Shown piece after piece: positions 22,451 through 34,546 of a stretch of DNA of 64,000 nucleotides; the stretch's first letter is position 1; each line of letters opens with the position of its first letter. Made by a program: the position numbers and the translations under genes. Origin of the DNA: Ulota crispa (lineage: Eukaryota; Streptophyta; Bryopsida; Orthotrichales; Orthotrichaceae); the NCBI GenBank assembly GCA_963920765.1, contig OY987250.1, positions 2,852,001 to 2,916,000 on the forward strand, written 5' to 3'. The notes beneath the pieces were generated by a model. The model saw only the letters and a list, made by a program, of their open reading frames with translations, did not search any database and was not told where the DNA came from.

Positions 22451-24036
22451 ATGCTTATGGAAGCGCCTCAGTTCATTTCTGTGGAAGGAGGAAATAAGCT
22501 GCAGGTGCCCCAAAAATTCCCCGAACACCGCTCTATCCTCGTAAAATGAAAAAAAAAAAAAAAAACCCTGCCCTGGATCTCCTCCATGAATGACCAAAGT
22601 AGGGGGGCCTTGTCCTGCTCGGCCAGCAAAATCCAAGCGAAGCCAAAGTATCTCCCGGGGAGCAGGCGGAGCGGGGGGGCGGTCAATGGAACCTCGATTC
22701 CTGCCATGCTGTCCGAATCCCCCCTGCAATCCAGGCCACCGCAACCAATCCTGTCCACCGACCAGCCGAGCGTGCACAACAGTGCGACACAGCAACGACA
22801 AAAACCTCTTCGAGCAAATGCATGTGAATATACTAATCAAGGTGGGAATGGGATCACTCGGTGACTCGACAGAATACCACTCTCTCACAAACTCCACTCT
22901 CCAGGCAAGCTCAGACTTGAGCTGTCGCATTCTCGCACAATACGACGAACCGCACTTCCGGAGCCCGGGACTACGAAAAATAAGGCGCGATTGTCGCCAG
23001 AGCTATGGAATTTGGTTCTCTGTCATCACCATCTTGCATAAAGCAAGCAAACGGGGCCTGGGACGGTGCTTAAGTTATTGCCGGATGGCTCTCGCCACTT
23101 CCTTGAAAATCCTAGACAATCCTTGACAATCCTTGACAATCCTAGACAATCTATTCAGCATACAGTCTCTTAAACCCTAACGCTCAGTTCAATCGAATAC
23201 TTGACTCGTAAAGTGCAAGCGGTCCATGCTCTAATCCGGTGTGTCCCAAAGGTGAGGCGCTTTGATCCCATACACCGTGGATCGATCACTGCACAATCGA
23301 GTGCACGTGTATTGGATTCATTGACAACTTTTTTCAGTCGGTGTACCGAATTGGCGGTTGTAAGTTTGTCAATTGGGTGTTTGCCAAATGGGTACATTTT
23401 CTAGAAGTGGAGCTTCACGAGACAGCGTTGGTAGTGGTACAGGATTCGAGTGTGGCTGTAAGAGCATCGCCACCACCGCAGACGGAAAGAGGCGCACTTA
23501 ACCTGTACTTTCAGTGCATTTTTTTTCATGTCGGCAGTTATCGCCAGATTTCTCGTGTTCACAGGCGATTGGGTGAAAATAGGAGGGACCCCACATCAGT
23601 GGCTGAAACCTGTCAGACTTTTTGTCAACTCCATATTGCTAGAAACATATAGGCCTTCATCACATAACCAGCTACCAATTTTCAAAAAACACAGAGAGTC
23701 AGAGTCGGTACAAGCTTCCGTTCACACCATTGTGGAGATCTTTCCCTCTCATGGTTAGGGCTCAAGGAACTATTCAAGTATTTTAAATATATAGTTGAGA
23801 GGTCAACGTGAGTGCAATGAAAGTGTGTTTTGGAAATGATTGAGTCGCTATTGCAATTGGTTGACCCGCTTTGTGGCTCTCCAAAACACTTGTTGCATTC
23901 TCTTTATAGTGAAAGGGGGTGGAGCTCCTCTAAGTATCTTGCGAGATGAGATACATATGATCATGTCTGAGAGTTTCAATTGCTTGAGAAAAATGTGTTT
24001 GTGGTTTTGTCATTTGACAATTATTCTTCAATGTGG
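22451..24036. other. GC-richer unassigned DNA upstream of the dioxygenase gene
   Basis: From 22480 to 23170 the base composition rises and overlapping ORFs appear on both strands (22590-23126 plus, 178 codons; 22439-22930 minus, 163 codons). Neither encodes a recognisable domain; the plus frame is Pro/Arg/Cys-rich and the minus frame ends in poly-Phe from an A run at about 22549-22565. A short repeat of AATCCTTGAC/AATCCTAGAC occurs at 23107-23150. This could be a decayed gene or a distal promoter. Confidence 0.35.
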
Positions 24037-24208
24037 CACTACAAGAGACTAGTGTCAATTTGGACATTTTTTTGTCACTTGGACATGTTGATTTGGACAT
24101 TTTTTTATCAACATTTATTTATTTATTTATTTATTTATATTTTTTCATTTTGGACACATTTAATCAAATTGGACGGGTCCACTTGGACAGACAGTTTTTC
24201 TTGCACCA
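24037..24208. mobile_element. MITE family J copy 1 (CACTA-like ends, TGG duplication)
   Basis: The left end CACTACAAGAGACTAGTGTC is the CACTA-type terminus. The right end GACAGTTTTTCTTGCACCA is its diverged inverse. TGG flanks both sides (24034-24036, 24209-24211), fitting the 3-bp duplication of CACTA elements. Inside, TTTGGACATTTTTTT is repeated and an ATTT microsatellite lies at about 24115-24140. A second copy is at 58030-58168. Confidence 0.65.
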
Positions 24209-24401
24209 TGGTGTGATTGAGAGCAAGTGCATAATCCGTGGTTTACTGAATTCTTGTTGATTTAGTTCGTTTGTGGTTCACCGACTGAGTATGAGGCTGG
24301 AATGAGAATAATTGTCCGTTGATTACAGATTGAAGAGACTGGAGAGTTTTACGCATGAGGTGAAGATTTTAGTGGTAAAGTGAGCTGTGTGCGACAGAAG
24401 C

Positions 24402-27400
24402 ATGACGATGCCCCAAGTGGCTTCGAATTATGGCGGCACTGCGGTGCATCATGAGAAGCCTGGAGTCAAAGGAGGCTGTAGTGAGAGCGGCAGTGGTACA
24501 GCCAGTCCGTTGTATACGATGCAAGCGTATTTCGAAGGGAAGATGAGTGTGGAGGAGTTCGCCCGGTCCGAGGAGGAGAGGCCCACCGTGGCGCACAACG
24601 AGTTCGACGAAACGCTTCCGGTTATTGACGTCGGTGCTCTTCGTACCGGTACTCCGGAGGAACGGCAAGTTAACGCTGCGCGTATGCTGGACGCCGCTAA
24701 GTCGTGGGGGTTTTTTAAGATCACAAACCACGGCGTTCCTTTGCAAGTGGTATGTACACTTACCGCAAACTGAACTTGCAATACGTCGGCATAAGCTAGG
24801 AGGTCCATAAACAGACCATTTATTTAGCTCATCAATGTTAGTAATAATATTTGAAGGAATATGTCACGTTTTTTTTTTGTAGATAGGGAATGTATTTAGA
24901 ACATGGTCAGTTTATGGACCTCCTATCTTACATCAAGAGTACTCATACATCTTTCTTTTCATTCTCAATTCACTCCAATCTTAACCCCTAAATGTCCAAG
25001 GTCTTTCTGAATTTCTTGACGTTTTCAACAAAGTGAACAATCAACCAACCTTTTCATAAATCTCATTAATTGTTTTAAAAATATAAGTGTACAAATTTAA
25101 ACTTGACATGTTAGAGATTACAAGGAAAAAGAAAACACAACAATATCACTTGTAGTTTGAAAGATTATAACGTTGGAACATGAGGGTGTTAAAATTGCAA
25201 AATTGACTTGAAGTCTTCTAATCCTCATTTCACATGTCAAGTCTAAAAAGTTGGTCATCAAATAAATATGAGGTTTAAGGCCATTACATGTTTAACCTCA
25301 ACCAATTTACAATTTTCAAAACCTACTCTTGTATTTTTTTTAAATGGATTTCTAATGCGGATTTTCTCCAAGCTCTAGTGTATTTGAGGCTCATTTTCAA
25401 GATCTTCCAACACTAAAAAACTCAAGATTGCAGTGGACACCCTTGTACAAAATTTTGAATAGAAAAATCATGAACTTTCATTTTCAAAATGAGATTTTTG
25501 ATATTGAAAATAGACTTCAAAACAAACTTGTGTTCCAAAAAAAATACCAAAAATAGTAATTTGATAAGATTTTATTTGTCTTTTAAGTTTTGCAAACACC
25601 CAAATTGAGTGCCTTGGGCATTTAAGGGTTAATCTTTATAGAATCAGGACATGGCAATTTCTCTTTGATCTTTGAAAACCACATTCTCTAAAGAAAGATT
25701 GAAATTTTTTTTTCTTTACATTTAGAGAGAAAGAAAGGAATTTTCTTCCTTGCTTGTTTTTGTTCAATTGTCATTATTCTCTTTTAGATGTTGCTCCTCT
25801 TGTTTTAAAGGAAAATTTCATGGACACCCCTACAGTTTGCAATATTTACACAAATACCTTTGCTTTTTCAGAAATTGCACAAATACCTTTGGATCATAAA
25901 TTTTTTAGGCATTTATTATTGGTTGTGCGAGTACTTCCTTCATGACTAACATTGAAGAAGGGAATATAACAAAACAAGAAATAAGCAACATGCACATAGA
26001 GGAAGAAAGGGAAGTGGAATGCACAACAAAACGAACTCCTGAAAATTTTGGTGCAAGGGTAATTGTGCAATTTCTGAAAAAATAGGGGTATATATTGCAA
26101 ATATTGCAAACTTCAAGGGCATCCATGAAGTTTTCCCTTCTCGATTCACCTCATTCTCATTTTTCAAAGGATGAGGACAAGGCAATTTCCTCTTGGTTCT
26201 TAAAGATTGAATGTTTTGGATTTTGGATTTTTTTTTTTCTCTTCACCTTTAGAGAAGAAGAATGGGGTGAAAAAATCTTTGTATGCTAATTTTTCACCCT
26301 TGCTTATCTTTGTTTAACTGTCCCTTTTTCTTTTTAGTCTCCATTCTCCATTCTATACCACCCACAAAATGAAAATTACACCTTCTTCATGAAGAAGTGC
26401 TCCCATGGACTCCTACTTCCACTCCTAAACTTCTCAATCTTCACAAAAATTTCAATCTTGGAGAAGGTTTGACTACCGCTATTATCCAATTTTGTTGCAT
26501 GACTGTACTTCACTAATCACGAAGCGTTACAGTTGGAACTGTTGCTAGAAGATGCAAAAACCAAAAACATTGGTTTTTGCTTTAGGATAACTAACAACGC
26601 CATTGAATATTCCACCTTCTGAGATTTTTATTAAACCCAAGGGAGGAGTTGAATTCTGAGAATCTTTTTGGTTTTTGAAACCCGTTTTGCATGTGACAAA
26701 GTTCACGTGTATCACCCAAGAGTTGTATCTTTTGATAGATGTTTTAACTCTAATACCCACTTTTCTGTTGTCCCGTCTGAAGTTTGTTGTTTTTACAATA
26801 TGGTCAATAGAACTGGTGATATGAAAATGGTCAATTCTTTGGCTGTTTCGGGAGTTAAGAGCAAGAAGACTTGGTGGTGGTGTGCGTGAGCGCAGGTGAA
26901 GCAGGTGGAAGCGAATGGGAAGGAATTCTTTGCGTTGCCGATGGAGCGCAAGCTGGCAGTGCGAGCTCCGGATTTTGTGTTCGGCTACACCGGTGGGTCG
27001 CCCATCAAATGGAAATCCAAGTGGTGGTTGGAAGGCCTCATGATCAAGGTAATATGCCAAAGTTGTACTGAAAAAATGCTGGTCCCAGTCATCTTGCTAC
27101 CCTAATGTACAAAACTGAGAGTTGTTTAAGAAAAAGCGATCTCCATCAAAGGAGACTACGTGTAAAAAACACTAGTTATTAGTGCAGGTGAAGCTCTCTC
27201 AAGCTACACTAGAAAATACTTAAGTTTTTTATGTGATACTAGTGAGATGGTCTGAATTAACCACCCTAAGAGTACACGGGCTGGGGTAGCATGTAGATTT
27301 TGGAGCTTTTGATGTAAAATGAATTAGCCTGAGCAGATCTCAGAAACAAGATATTCAGTTTTGCATGTTTTTTTGTTTTTGTTTTTTTTGTCTCATCTGA

Positions 27401-30400
27401 ACAGCTACATGAACTGGTTCAAAAAATTGCACAAAAATCATGAAACATCCAATGATTCAAATTAGTCACAAAATTGTAGACTAGGTAAAATTAATAAATA
27501 AATAAATCTAACCACATGTGAACGTATTTCATCCATTTCACACCGCTCCTACATGAAGCGTTTGAAGTCATTTATCAACCACATTTTGGGCGCTGGGAGG
27601 GGTGAAGTTTATGAAACTACGTACTCAGTAGTATATTTATGTTTGAATTTAGATTTTTTTTTGTACCAGGAGAGCACTGGAATTAACTTATCTGCAGTCT
27701 GAATTATAAACCGACCTTCTTCTCAGCCAAGTTGAGTTTGGTTCTTCTCCCCAGTAGCCAAGCTGACTATTTTGGTGACTGGCTCTGTGGCAGGTCACGG
27801 ATGAAGCATTGGATGACTTGGTGGGTCAAGTGTTTCCCGAAGAGGAGGAACAAGCTGCACGATTCAAGTAAGCTCCTTCCCTTTCGAGTGGGGTCAAGTT
27901 TACAACTTTAAAAATCCGAGTTTTTTCACTGGAAAGGTGAGGAATGCTATACCGCGAGCTGTGAGTTTAGATTTTTGAATCAAAATATTAAATTCACCTA
28001 CAATTGTGAATATAGGACCCTGCAATTGTGCATTTTATTATTTTCATCTTTCAATCAAACTTGCTGTTTTTAGTTTTTCCTCTGAATTGGAGCTCAAAAT
28101 CCATCCCCGGTCACAAAATCTTGGCCTACCACTCACAATTCACTGTTTTAAGCTCATAGAATAGCGTCGTCCTTGGAAGGGTTAGGTTACTTCATTCTGG
28201 TAATACAAGAAGGTTTGGGATTGATTTGTAAGTTGTTTTCACAAAGCCTCAATTGAGGGTTAACAAATGATCCAACTATGTGATTGGATAGGCAATTGGA
28301 TCTTATTATCTACATGTGTGCAAATGGTTAGAAATGCCATATTCATTAAATTGGGAAAATCAGATTCTCAAGTTGTATTTCACCTTAAATTCAATGTTTT
28401 TTTTCTAGCGTTAACCCCTGAGTGTCCCAGCAACTAGATTCTGGTTGCTCCAGATTTCAAAGGCGTGTTTGTGGCATTGGATATAATTTTTTGGTCTTGC
28501 TATAAACTACAATTATGAAGGCATTCAAGTTGTTCATGTCAATGGCATAATGGCAAGGAAAGCCAAATTGTTGTACAAGTGCTGCAAGAGATTTGATTTG
28601 GTGAAACACCATATGGGACAACATGGGCGTGGTGGCAAGCAGAGTTTTATAGGTTGCAATTGATTAATATCCCTTGCAAGCTTCCTTGTGTAAGCTTTGT
28701 GGTGGCAGGAAAGTTGTTGGCAAGGGTTCAAGCATGTTCTAGACCCTTATTATGACAATCGTCACCAACTGTGTCGGTCATTGTTTTCAGTGCATTAGCA
28801 ATTTGAAGCCCTAAACCTTAACATAAAAAGAAGTGCAATCTTCATTCATTTACAAGTGTGTGCATTCACATCTAATCTTGCTACTCACAAAATTTAAGAT
28901 GAATCTAGGGCTTATAGAATTTTGTATAAATCATCAAATAGCAACTACCTACCAAAAAATGAGATTTTGTCATCACATGTTGTTTGATCAAATGTTATAA
29001 TCTCCCATCTCCCACAGTGAATTCTTCCCAAAATTTGCAAGCCATTTCTAAGTAGATGTTCCACTATTTTCAATGGTCACTTTTTGTGGATCATCCAATT
29101 GACCGAGATACAATGCATCAAAGTTATCGGTCTCCAAAAACCCTGATTTTGGTGAATACTGCATGGGCACTCAGGGGTTAAACGTCAAACTTGAAGGTAT
29201 CAAATTCAGTTTGAGCCACTAAGATTTTGTCCCTTACAAATGCCTCCTCTCAAGTGAGGACACGTGTACCCAAAAATGCTGCTTAAACCTGGGGCTCAAT
29301 TTTAGTTGATCACCTTAAACCTAATTTATTCCCAAAATTGGGGTTTCTTCCCAAATTAATGAACATGGGGTTTAGAGCTGTTTACAGATGAAAGGCTTTC
29401 CATTTATGTAAAAATCTCAAAACATGTTATAATTTTGTTTTAGATACCAGGCCTCCTACTAGGGGATTTGAGAATTCTTGAGTTTGGAATGTATGAGGAG
29501 TTGTCACTGAATTCACAGGGTGGGTGAGTTATTTTTTTGGTAAACAGGCAGGATTTGCAGGCGTTTTTCCGGCCCATGCACGAGCTGTCGAGGTTTGTAG
29601 TCGAGGAGCTGACGGCGGCGCTGGGGCTGGAGCGGGACACGTACACGCGGCTGGAGTCGGTGAACTCGAATTGCACGGGGCGCATGAACCACTACCCGGT
29701 GTGCACGGACCCCGACAGCGTGCTCGGCATCCCGGGCCACGCCGACACGCAGATGCTGGGCATTCTGTTCCAGGACCACGTGGGCGGGCTGCAGATCCTC
29801 AGAGACGGGCGCTGGGTGGGCGTCCGCCCCGACGACTCCTCCTTCGTCGTCAACATCGGCGACACCTTCCAGGTCCTCCCAAACCCCCTCAGTCTCTTCC
29901 GTCGCCGCTTCCTTCCCTTCTCCTGTTCAAAGCTTGCAACCTTCGGCGTCAGTTTCTGTCAGCCTCGGTCTCTGCGTCAGTAGGGATAAGGTGAAAGCAC
30001 CCATACCCGATAAATTAAGCGATTTGCAACAAACTACAAAAAGTTTGAGGCAATAAATAAGAAGATAAGAAATATTGGGATTGTAAATATTTCATAGTTT
30101 TATTTGCAATCTGAAATTATTATGAATTTTGGGAGTGAAAAAGTGTTATGCACCCATTGCCCAACCTCTAAATTCATGTAATTATGATGATAACCAAACT
30201 ACATTTCGCTCATTACTTCCTACTTCACTTTGGGACACGTGGCATGATTTGAGTGGTCCTAATCTTGAAAAAGATATAAGATTGCATTCCAAAGCACTTA
30301 TTTCTAGTGATGTTGGAAATAGCCCACCCTATTGGTTGGATAGGGGTGTTGTTGACTATGGGTGCTTCTACCTTAATGCCAATTTTCTTATATTGATGAA

Positions 30401-32221
30401 TATTTACAACATTGCATTAGTAAAAGACACATGTTCACAACAGCTGTAAAATTTGTTCACTATGACTGAAAGTTGTTTGCCATTACTTATTTACAATTAT
30501 TGAGAACTAGGGTTAGAGTCATTGTGAACATGTTTCTTGACTAGTAATGGCCTTTTTCATTAAGAGTGCTTTGAAACCCAAGCTGCTCTTGGTTTTTAGC
30601 TGTTCATGTCATTGGTGGTAGGCAATTTTTGGCATTTAGATTCCTCACTTAGACGTTGGTTTTCTCTCCAGCTCTTTTTACAAGAGGAGAAGTTTGAGTG
30701 TGCAAATTTTCCGGATTTTCTCACGAAATAGCACAATTTCGCATGATGAAGGATTCACTTCCTTCTCTTGTATAAATTGCCTTGAGAAAATGTTGTTTTC
30801 CTTTCCAAGGTTCAAAACCATTTGATATAACCTCACTACAGTAATTAGAATGGCATTGAGGAGCCACGTTAGCCATATTACATTCATTTATGTAGAGGTG
30901 GCAACCAAGCATTGGATATGGAGAATACGGTTGTATCTCATAATCTACCATTCATTATTTTCAAAACCATACCCACAACATGAGAACAGAGCTTTTCACA
31001 TGAAATAACATCACAATTCGTTGCCACTTCCGAGAAACGTACCATGGCATGGAATCTCTCGTCTCCGAATTGTCTCCAAAAGTAGTCTTGCTAACATGGT
31101 GCAACTCAGTTGGTTCCAAACAAACTAGCTCTGTATTGATAACCAAATCTAAAGAACATGGAGCTAAACAAAATTGAATTGCAAAATTTAGGATAATGAT
31201 TGGATGAGTTCGTAAGTTGCCATAGCTTGCTTATTTTGTTGCTGATTATGTCCGATAACCGTTTGGATGATGTTGCTCATTGACAGTCCTATCGTCATCA
31301 AGAGAATTTCGGCTTGAAACACCATATTAGGTAATTTGGGAAGAAAGGGTGTCCCACTTTGTTTTCCCCCAACCCAAAATGTTAGATTTGAAGTTATCAG
31401 ATTCAGTATGAGCCACTAAGATTTTTTCCCTCGCAAATCGCTCCTCTCATGTGAGAATACGTGTGCAAAAAAAAATGTTGAGCTCGGTTGAGGAGATCAC
31501 CTGAAACTTTTGAAAGCGAGTCTAAAAGTCCCAAATTATACCCTTTTTCCCAATTTACCTTGTTTTGACGGCCTTGATCCTCTTGATGACGTCAATTCTC
31601 CATTGATTACCAGCGTCCTTGAAACGATTACCTAATACATAAAATGGCTCTTCCAGCTTACGATACACAGTCCTTTGTAAGAATGTCGCAAGAGCTGTTG
31701 TGACATTCATTCGAAACACCTTCTCTCTCTTTCAAAGAGCTTCACTTTCGATTCCCAAATGAGATATACGCATGTTTGGATTCCCATTTTGCTGGTACTT
31801 CCTGCAAACACTTCCCAGGATTTTGTAAAGGCTGGGGCTACATTCGAAGTAATGTGAAAGGAGGAGTTGGGAATCAGAGAAGGGATCTTACGGCTGACGA
31901 ATGAGTTGCGTGGGGATGATAATGATAATGACGATGGTGATGATGATGATGGTGTTGCAGGCGATTACAAACGGGATCCTGCACAGCGCGGCACACAGGG
32001 CGGTGGTGAATGCGAAGAAGGAGCGGTTCTCCACCGTCTACTTCTACGGCATCGACAACAACATCACGCTCACCGTGCCCCCCCAGCTCATCACGGCACA
32101 CCGCCCTCTGCTGTACCGCCCCTTCACCGTCGTGGAGCACCGCAAGTTCATCGTCGACAACGAGGCGCCCTTGTTCGCTGTCCGGCACTTGCTCATCCAC
32201 CCGGAATCAGAACCTGCATAA
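24402..32221 (+). CDS. 2-oxoglutarate/Fe(II)-dependent dioxygenase (plant DOXC-type)
   Basis: It belongs to the family that couples 2-oxoglutarate decarboxylation to hydroxylation or desaturation of small molecules such as hormones and phenolics; the substrate cannot be told. Five exons, 24402-24749, 26896-27048, 27794-27867, 29548-29872 and 31961-32221, join in frame to 386 residues. The N-terminal DIOX_N part holds LPVIDVGAL and WGFFKITNHGVP (about 73-115). The Fe(II) triad is His256-x-Asp258 (GHADTQ) and His312 (SAAHRAVVN); Arg322-x-Ser324 (RFS) is the 2-oxoglutarate site. MNHYPVC lies at 238-244. The start ATG is the first in frame; a GTG codon 15 bp upstream is not a plausible plant start. 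Introns are long (2146, 745, 1680 and 2088 bp) and AT-rich, whereas exon 4 is very GC-rich. Introns 1 and 3 hold transposons. The 3' region has UGUAA-type elements but no clear AATAAA. Confidence 0.9.
24985..25628. mobile_element. TTAA element, family C copy 2, in dioxygenase intron 1
   Basis: It is 644 bp between TTAA at 24981-24984 and 25629-25632, with ends CCCCTAAATGTCCAAGG and CCTTGGGCATTTAAGGG forming an inverted repeat of about 17 bp. It is the clearest full-length family C copy and lies opposite in orientation to the copies at 10535-11090 and 35247-35893. Confidence 0.85.
25810..26137. mobile_element. MITE family I copy 1, in dioxygenase intron 1
   Basis: It starts GGAAAATTTCATGGACACCC and ends GGCATCCATGAAGTTTTCCC. 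The two halves are long inverted repeats, for example TTTTTCAGAAATTGCACAA against TTGTGCAATTTCTGAAAAA. Five further copies or part-copies lie in FKGP introns. The element is a foldback without coding capacity. Confidence 0.8.
28415..29177. mobile_element. TTAA element, family E copy 1, in dioxygenase intron 3
   Basis: It is 763 bp between TTAA at 28411-28414 and 29178-29181, with ends CCCCTGAGTGTCCCAG and GCATGGGCACTCAGGGG. The right part matches a fragment at 46715-46952 (CATAATCTCCCATCTCCCAC and CACTTTTTGTGGAT). Confidence 0.8.
29182..29350. repeat. Dispersed repeat M, copy 1 (dioxygenase intron 3)
   Basis: It shares blocks such as GAGCCACTAAGATTTT, CTCCTCTCA(A/T)GTGAG and GATCACCT with 31380-31550 in intron 4 of the same gene. 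Family E element 1 sits directly at its left edge. The nature of the repeat is unknown. Confidence 0.6.
31380..31550. repeat. Dispersed repeat M, copy 2 (dioxygenase intron 4)
   Basis: It pairs with the copy at 29182-29350. The rest of intron 4 (29873-31960) has no other recognisable element. An ORF of 106 codons at 30129-30449 lies in it, without a known domain. Confidence 0.6.
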
Positions 32222-32536
32222 CCTCAGCCTGTCTCTCTCTTCCCTGTCTTCCCTTTCTTCCTTTCTTTGCTTTTTTTCTTTGAAACGTGCCTGCGTTTGA
32301 CTTACTTGTACCATCCTCCTCTGGATTTGAATGAGTGACCGATCGATCGATCGAGCGAGCTTGCTTACCCCGCTGCTGCTGCCTCGGGTGCTCCGCCAGT
32401 GGTGGAGGAGCTGGAGTTGGCTGAGCTGAGCAATACATCTATTATCTGTGTACATACTATACTGTAATTGTAGTCTGTGATTCTTTTCAACGTGTATATG
32501 TAATTACTTTTGTTCTGCTTTTTCTTTTCTTTTCTA

Positions 32537-32834
32537 CACTGAATATTGCATTTAGGTGGCCTTGACAATTAGGTTGCCTTACCCTGATAGGTTACCTAAT
32601 GACTCATCACTTGGTCACTTGGAGGTTCATGCAACTCTCTAAATATTTGAATTTCACATGATTTATGACTTGGGAGTCACTAATTTGTCTTTTTGCAACT
32701 TTGTAGTTATTGACAGGTCCTTCAAAAATCTATTTTATTGTAATTATTTTTAATGAAAATTAGGTAATAAATATTTATATAGTGTAAAATGTTGAGAAAT
32801 TAGTGTGGGGGCAACCTAAACGCAATATTCAATG
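32537..32834. mobile_element. MITE family H copy 3 (TA target duplication)
   Basis: CACTGAATATTGCATTTAGG at the left and CCTAAACGCAATATTCAATG at the right are inverted repeats, flanked by TA (32535-32536, 32835-32836). At 298 bp it is the best-preserved H copy. It lies about 315 bp after the dioxygenase stop codon and may fall near the transcript end. Confidence 0.85.
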
Positions 32835-32836
32835 TA

Positions 32837-33446
32837 CCTTGCGTACTTTGTTTTTCTTTTCTCTCTTTCTTTTTTAAGCGCATTTGTTTGGTTAGGTGTA
32901 CTGCACATACGTGTTTATGAGGTCAGGGAGGAAAAGTGAAAAATGTGTATTTTCTTAGAAACCAAGATTTATGTAGAATTTGTCCCTGTTCTGAAGTTGG
33001 TTAATTTTGACTCCTTCCATAGACTAACAGAGACTCCAAATATGAATTTAAAATTTGAACTCGTGGTGGTATGTTTTTAAACTTTGCTTGTTGAAAAATT
33101 TGGACTTTTTCACCTTGCCTTTCACAAGCACGAGTGTTTAGTATTCCAAGCCCAATTATTTGTGTTTGCTCTTATGGGATGTTGCACAAGACTTTTGTGT
33201 CCTCCACTCACTTTGGTGTGACTGAATGAAACTTTTTTTTTCTTCTCATTGTGTTTCTTTCTTTTTTCCAAGTAGAGACCAATCTTTCTGTACAGGGTAA
33301 CGGCCTCACACAAAGGCATTCTCATTCTCACATTCAAGCCATTGAGAATGAGGGCAAGGCTTGAGTTATTAATGGTGCAAACGTCAGATTGCTTGTGCTT
33401 GAGGCCTTTAGTTTGAGTAAATGTTATTTGAGAAAATTACAATGAT
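32837..33446. other. Intergenic DNA downstream of the dioxygenase, nothing recognised
   Basis: AT-rich sequence without recognisable genes. The 71-codon minus-strand ORF at 33122-33337 is Lys-rich and has no family features. Confidence 0.4.
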
Positions 33447-34546
33447 GTTTGGATAAGGTCAATGCTTTGGGTAAGGAAAAAACATTGACCATATCCAAGC
33501 TCCAACCTTAAACAAACACATCATTTAATTAACCCCTAAAGGACCAAGCCCTCTTTTCAATGAAAGTTACTGAAAACTGCCACTTTTGAGGGAATGAGTA
33601 GAAAGGTAGGAAAAACAATTATTTTTGGAAATCCAACCATAAGATCTTGCCCTAGACTATGGGAGGTAATTGTGGAAAAAAAATTAACTCATTCTAGATA
33701 TAGAGGAGTGAGATATTGACTTTTGAAGTGAAAAAAATAGATTTTTTCTGTGCTGCCCAAAAATTTCAGAAGCCTTTGATTGCCTCTAAATAAATAAAAA
33801 ATGCTTTACGCAAATGTGAGGTTTACTTTTCCCATGTAGAAGACCAAGTTAGGTAAGTGTGGGAGAATTTTCAAATGAACTGGAGGTGTGAATCATATTT
33901 TGTAAAATCCTGCAATGCCGTAAGGCCATCAAATTTGCATATACACTGGGCAAACTTGGAGGATTTATGTAAAATTGTGAATTGTGAATTACTCTGATCC
34001 AAATGACAAAAACCAAGGAATCTTAGTCTACTACAGCAAGGAAAAAAAAAGTCAAAAAACAAATTCACAAAGAACACAAAAAGTATAGCACCAAAGGCAA
34101 AAGGAATGGAAGTATGGGAGTTCCGTACCTGCCCGCAAACTAAAACTTTTCAATCATAAATTGGAATTGAATGATTCAAAGCTCCCCACACATGTATAAA
34201 TCTAAAGAGCCAATTTCACATTTTTATTTTGAAAAAATGTTATTTTTAGAAAAAAATTTGGCTGCCCAATCTCCACCTTTTTGCAGAAATTCATGCATAA
34301 CTTCTTCAATAAATGTTGGAATGAAGAAAAAATTAGATGCCCACGTAGGTTTTTGAATTCCTCATCTTCCATAAAAGTTTCAAAAAATCATACAAAGAAG
34401 TTTAGTTGTAAGTACATACCCAAAATCCCAATTGTCCCTTGAGGGGACAGTTGGTCCTTTAGGGGTTAAGTTCAATACAAAAAAAATGGGACTTTGACAC
34501 TATCCAAATGTGTCTCTTACAAAAGTTGATGGCTTATCTAAGCACC
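33447..34546. repeat. Dispersed foldback repeat P copy 1, split by a family A element
   Basis: TTTGGATAAGGTCAATG and CATTGACCATATCCAAGC form a short inverted pair at 33448-33506. The part after the insertion, CTTTGACACTATCCAAATGTG plus TCTCTTACAAAAG (34492-34525), matches the inverse of 52465-52505. The related uninterrupted copy is 52458-52630. The intervening 33533-34465 is the inserted element. Confidence 0.6.
33533..34465. mobile_element. TTAA element, family A copy 2, full length
   Basis: It is 933 bp between TTAA at 33529-33532 and 34466-34469, with ends CCCCTAAAGGACCAAGCCC and CAGTTGGTCCTTTAGGGG. Next to the right end is a palindrome, TGTCCCTTGAGGGGACA (about 34434-34450), that recurs in families A and B. 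No ORF over 70 codons lies within it. Confidence 0.85.

Noticed and set aside
22439-23126. Overlapping 163- and 178-codon ORFs as genes
   Set aside because: They lie antisense to each other, include a homopolymer-derived poly-Phe tail, and show no family motif.
26668-26895. Extra dioxygenase exon from the ORF at 26668-26889
   Set aside because: It does not join in frame to the DIOX_N region. Exon 2 starting at 26896 follows a good acceptor and continues the protein.
30129-30449. 106-codon ORF in dioxygenase intron 4 as a nested gene
   Set aside because: AT-rich, no recognisable domain, no supporting signals.
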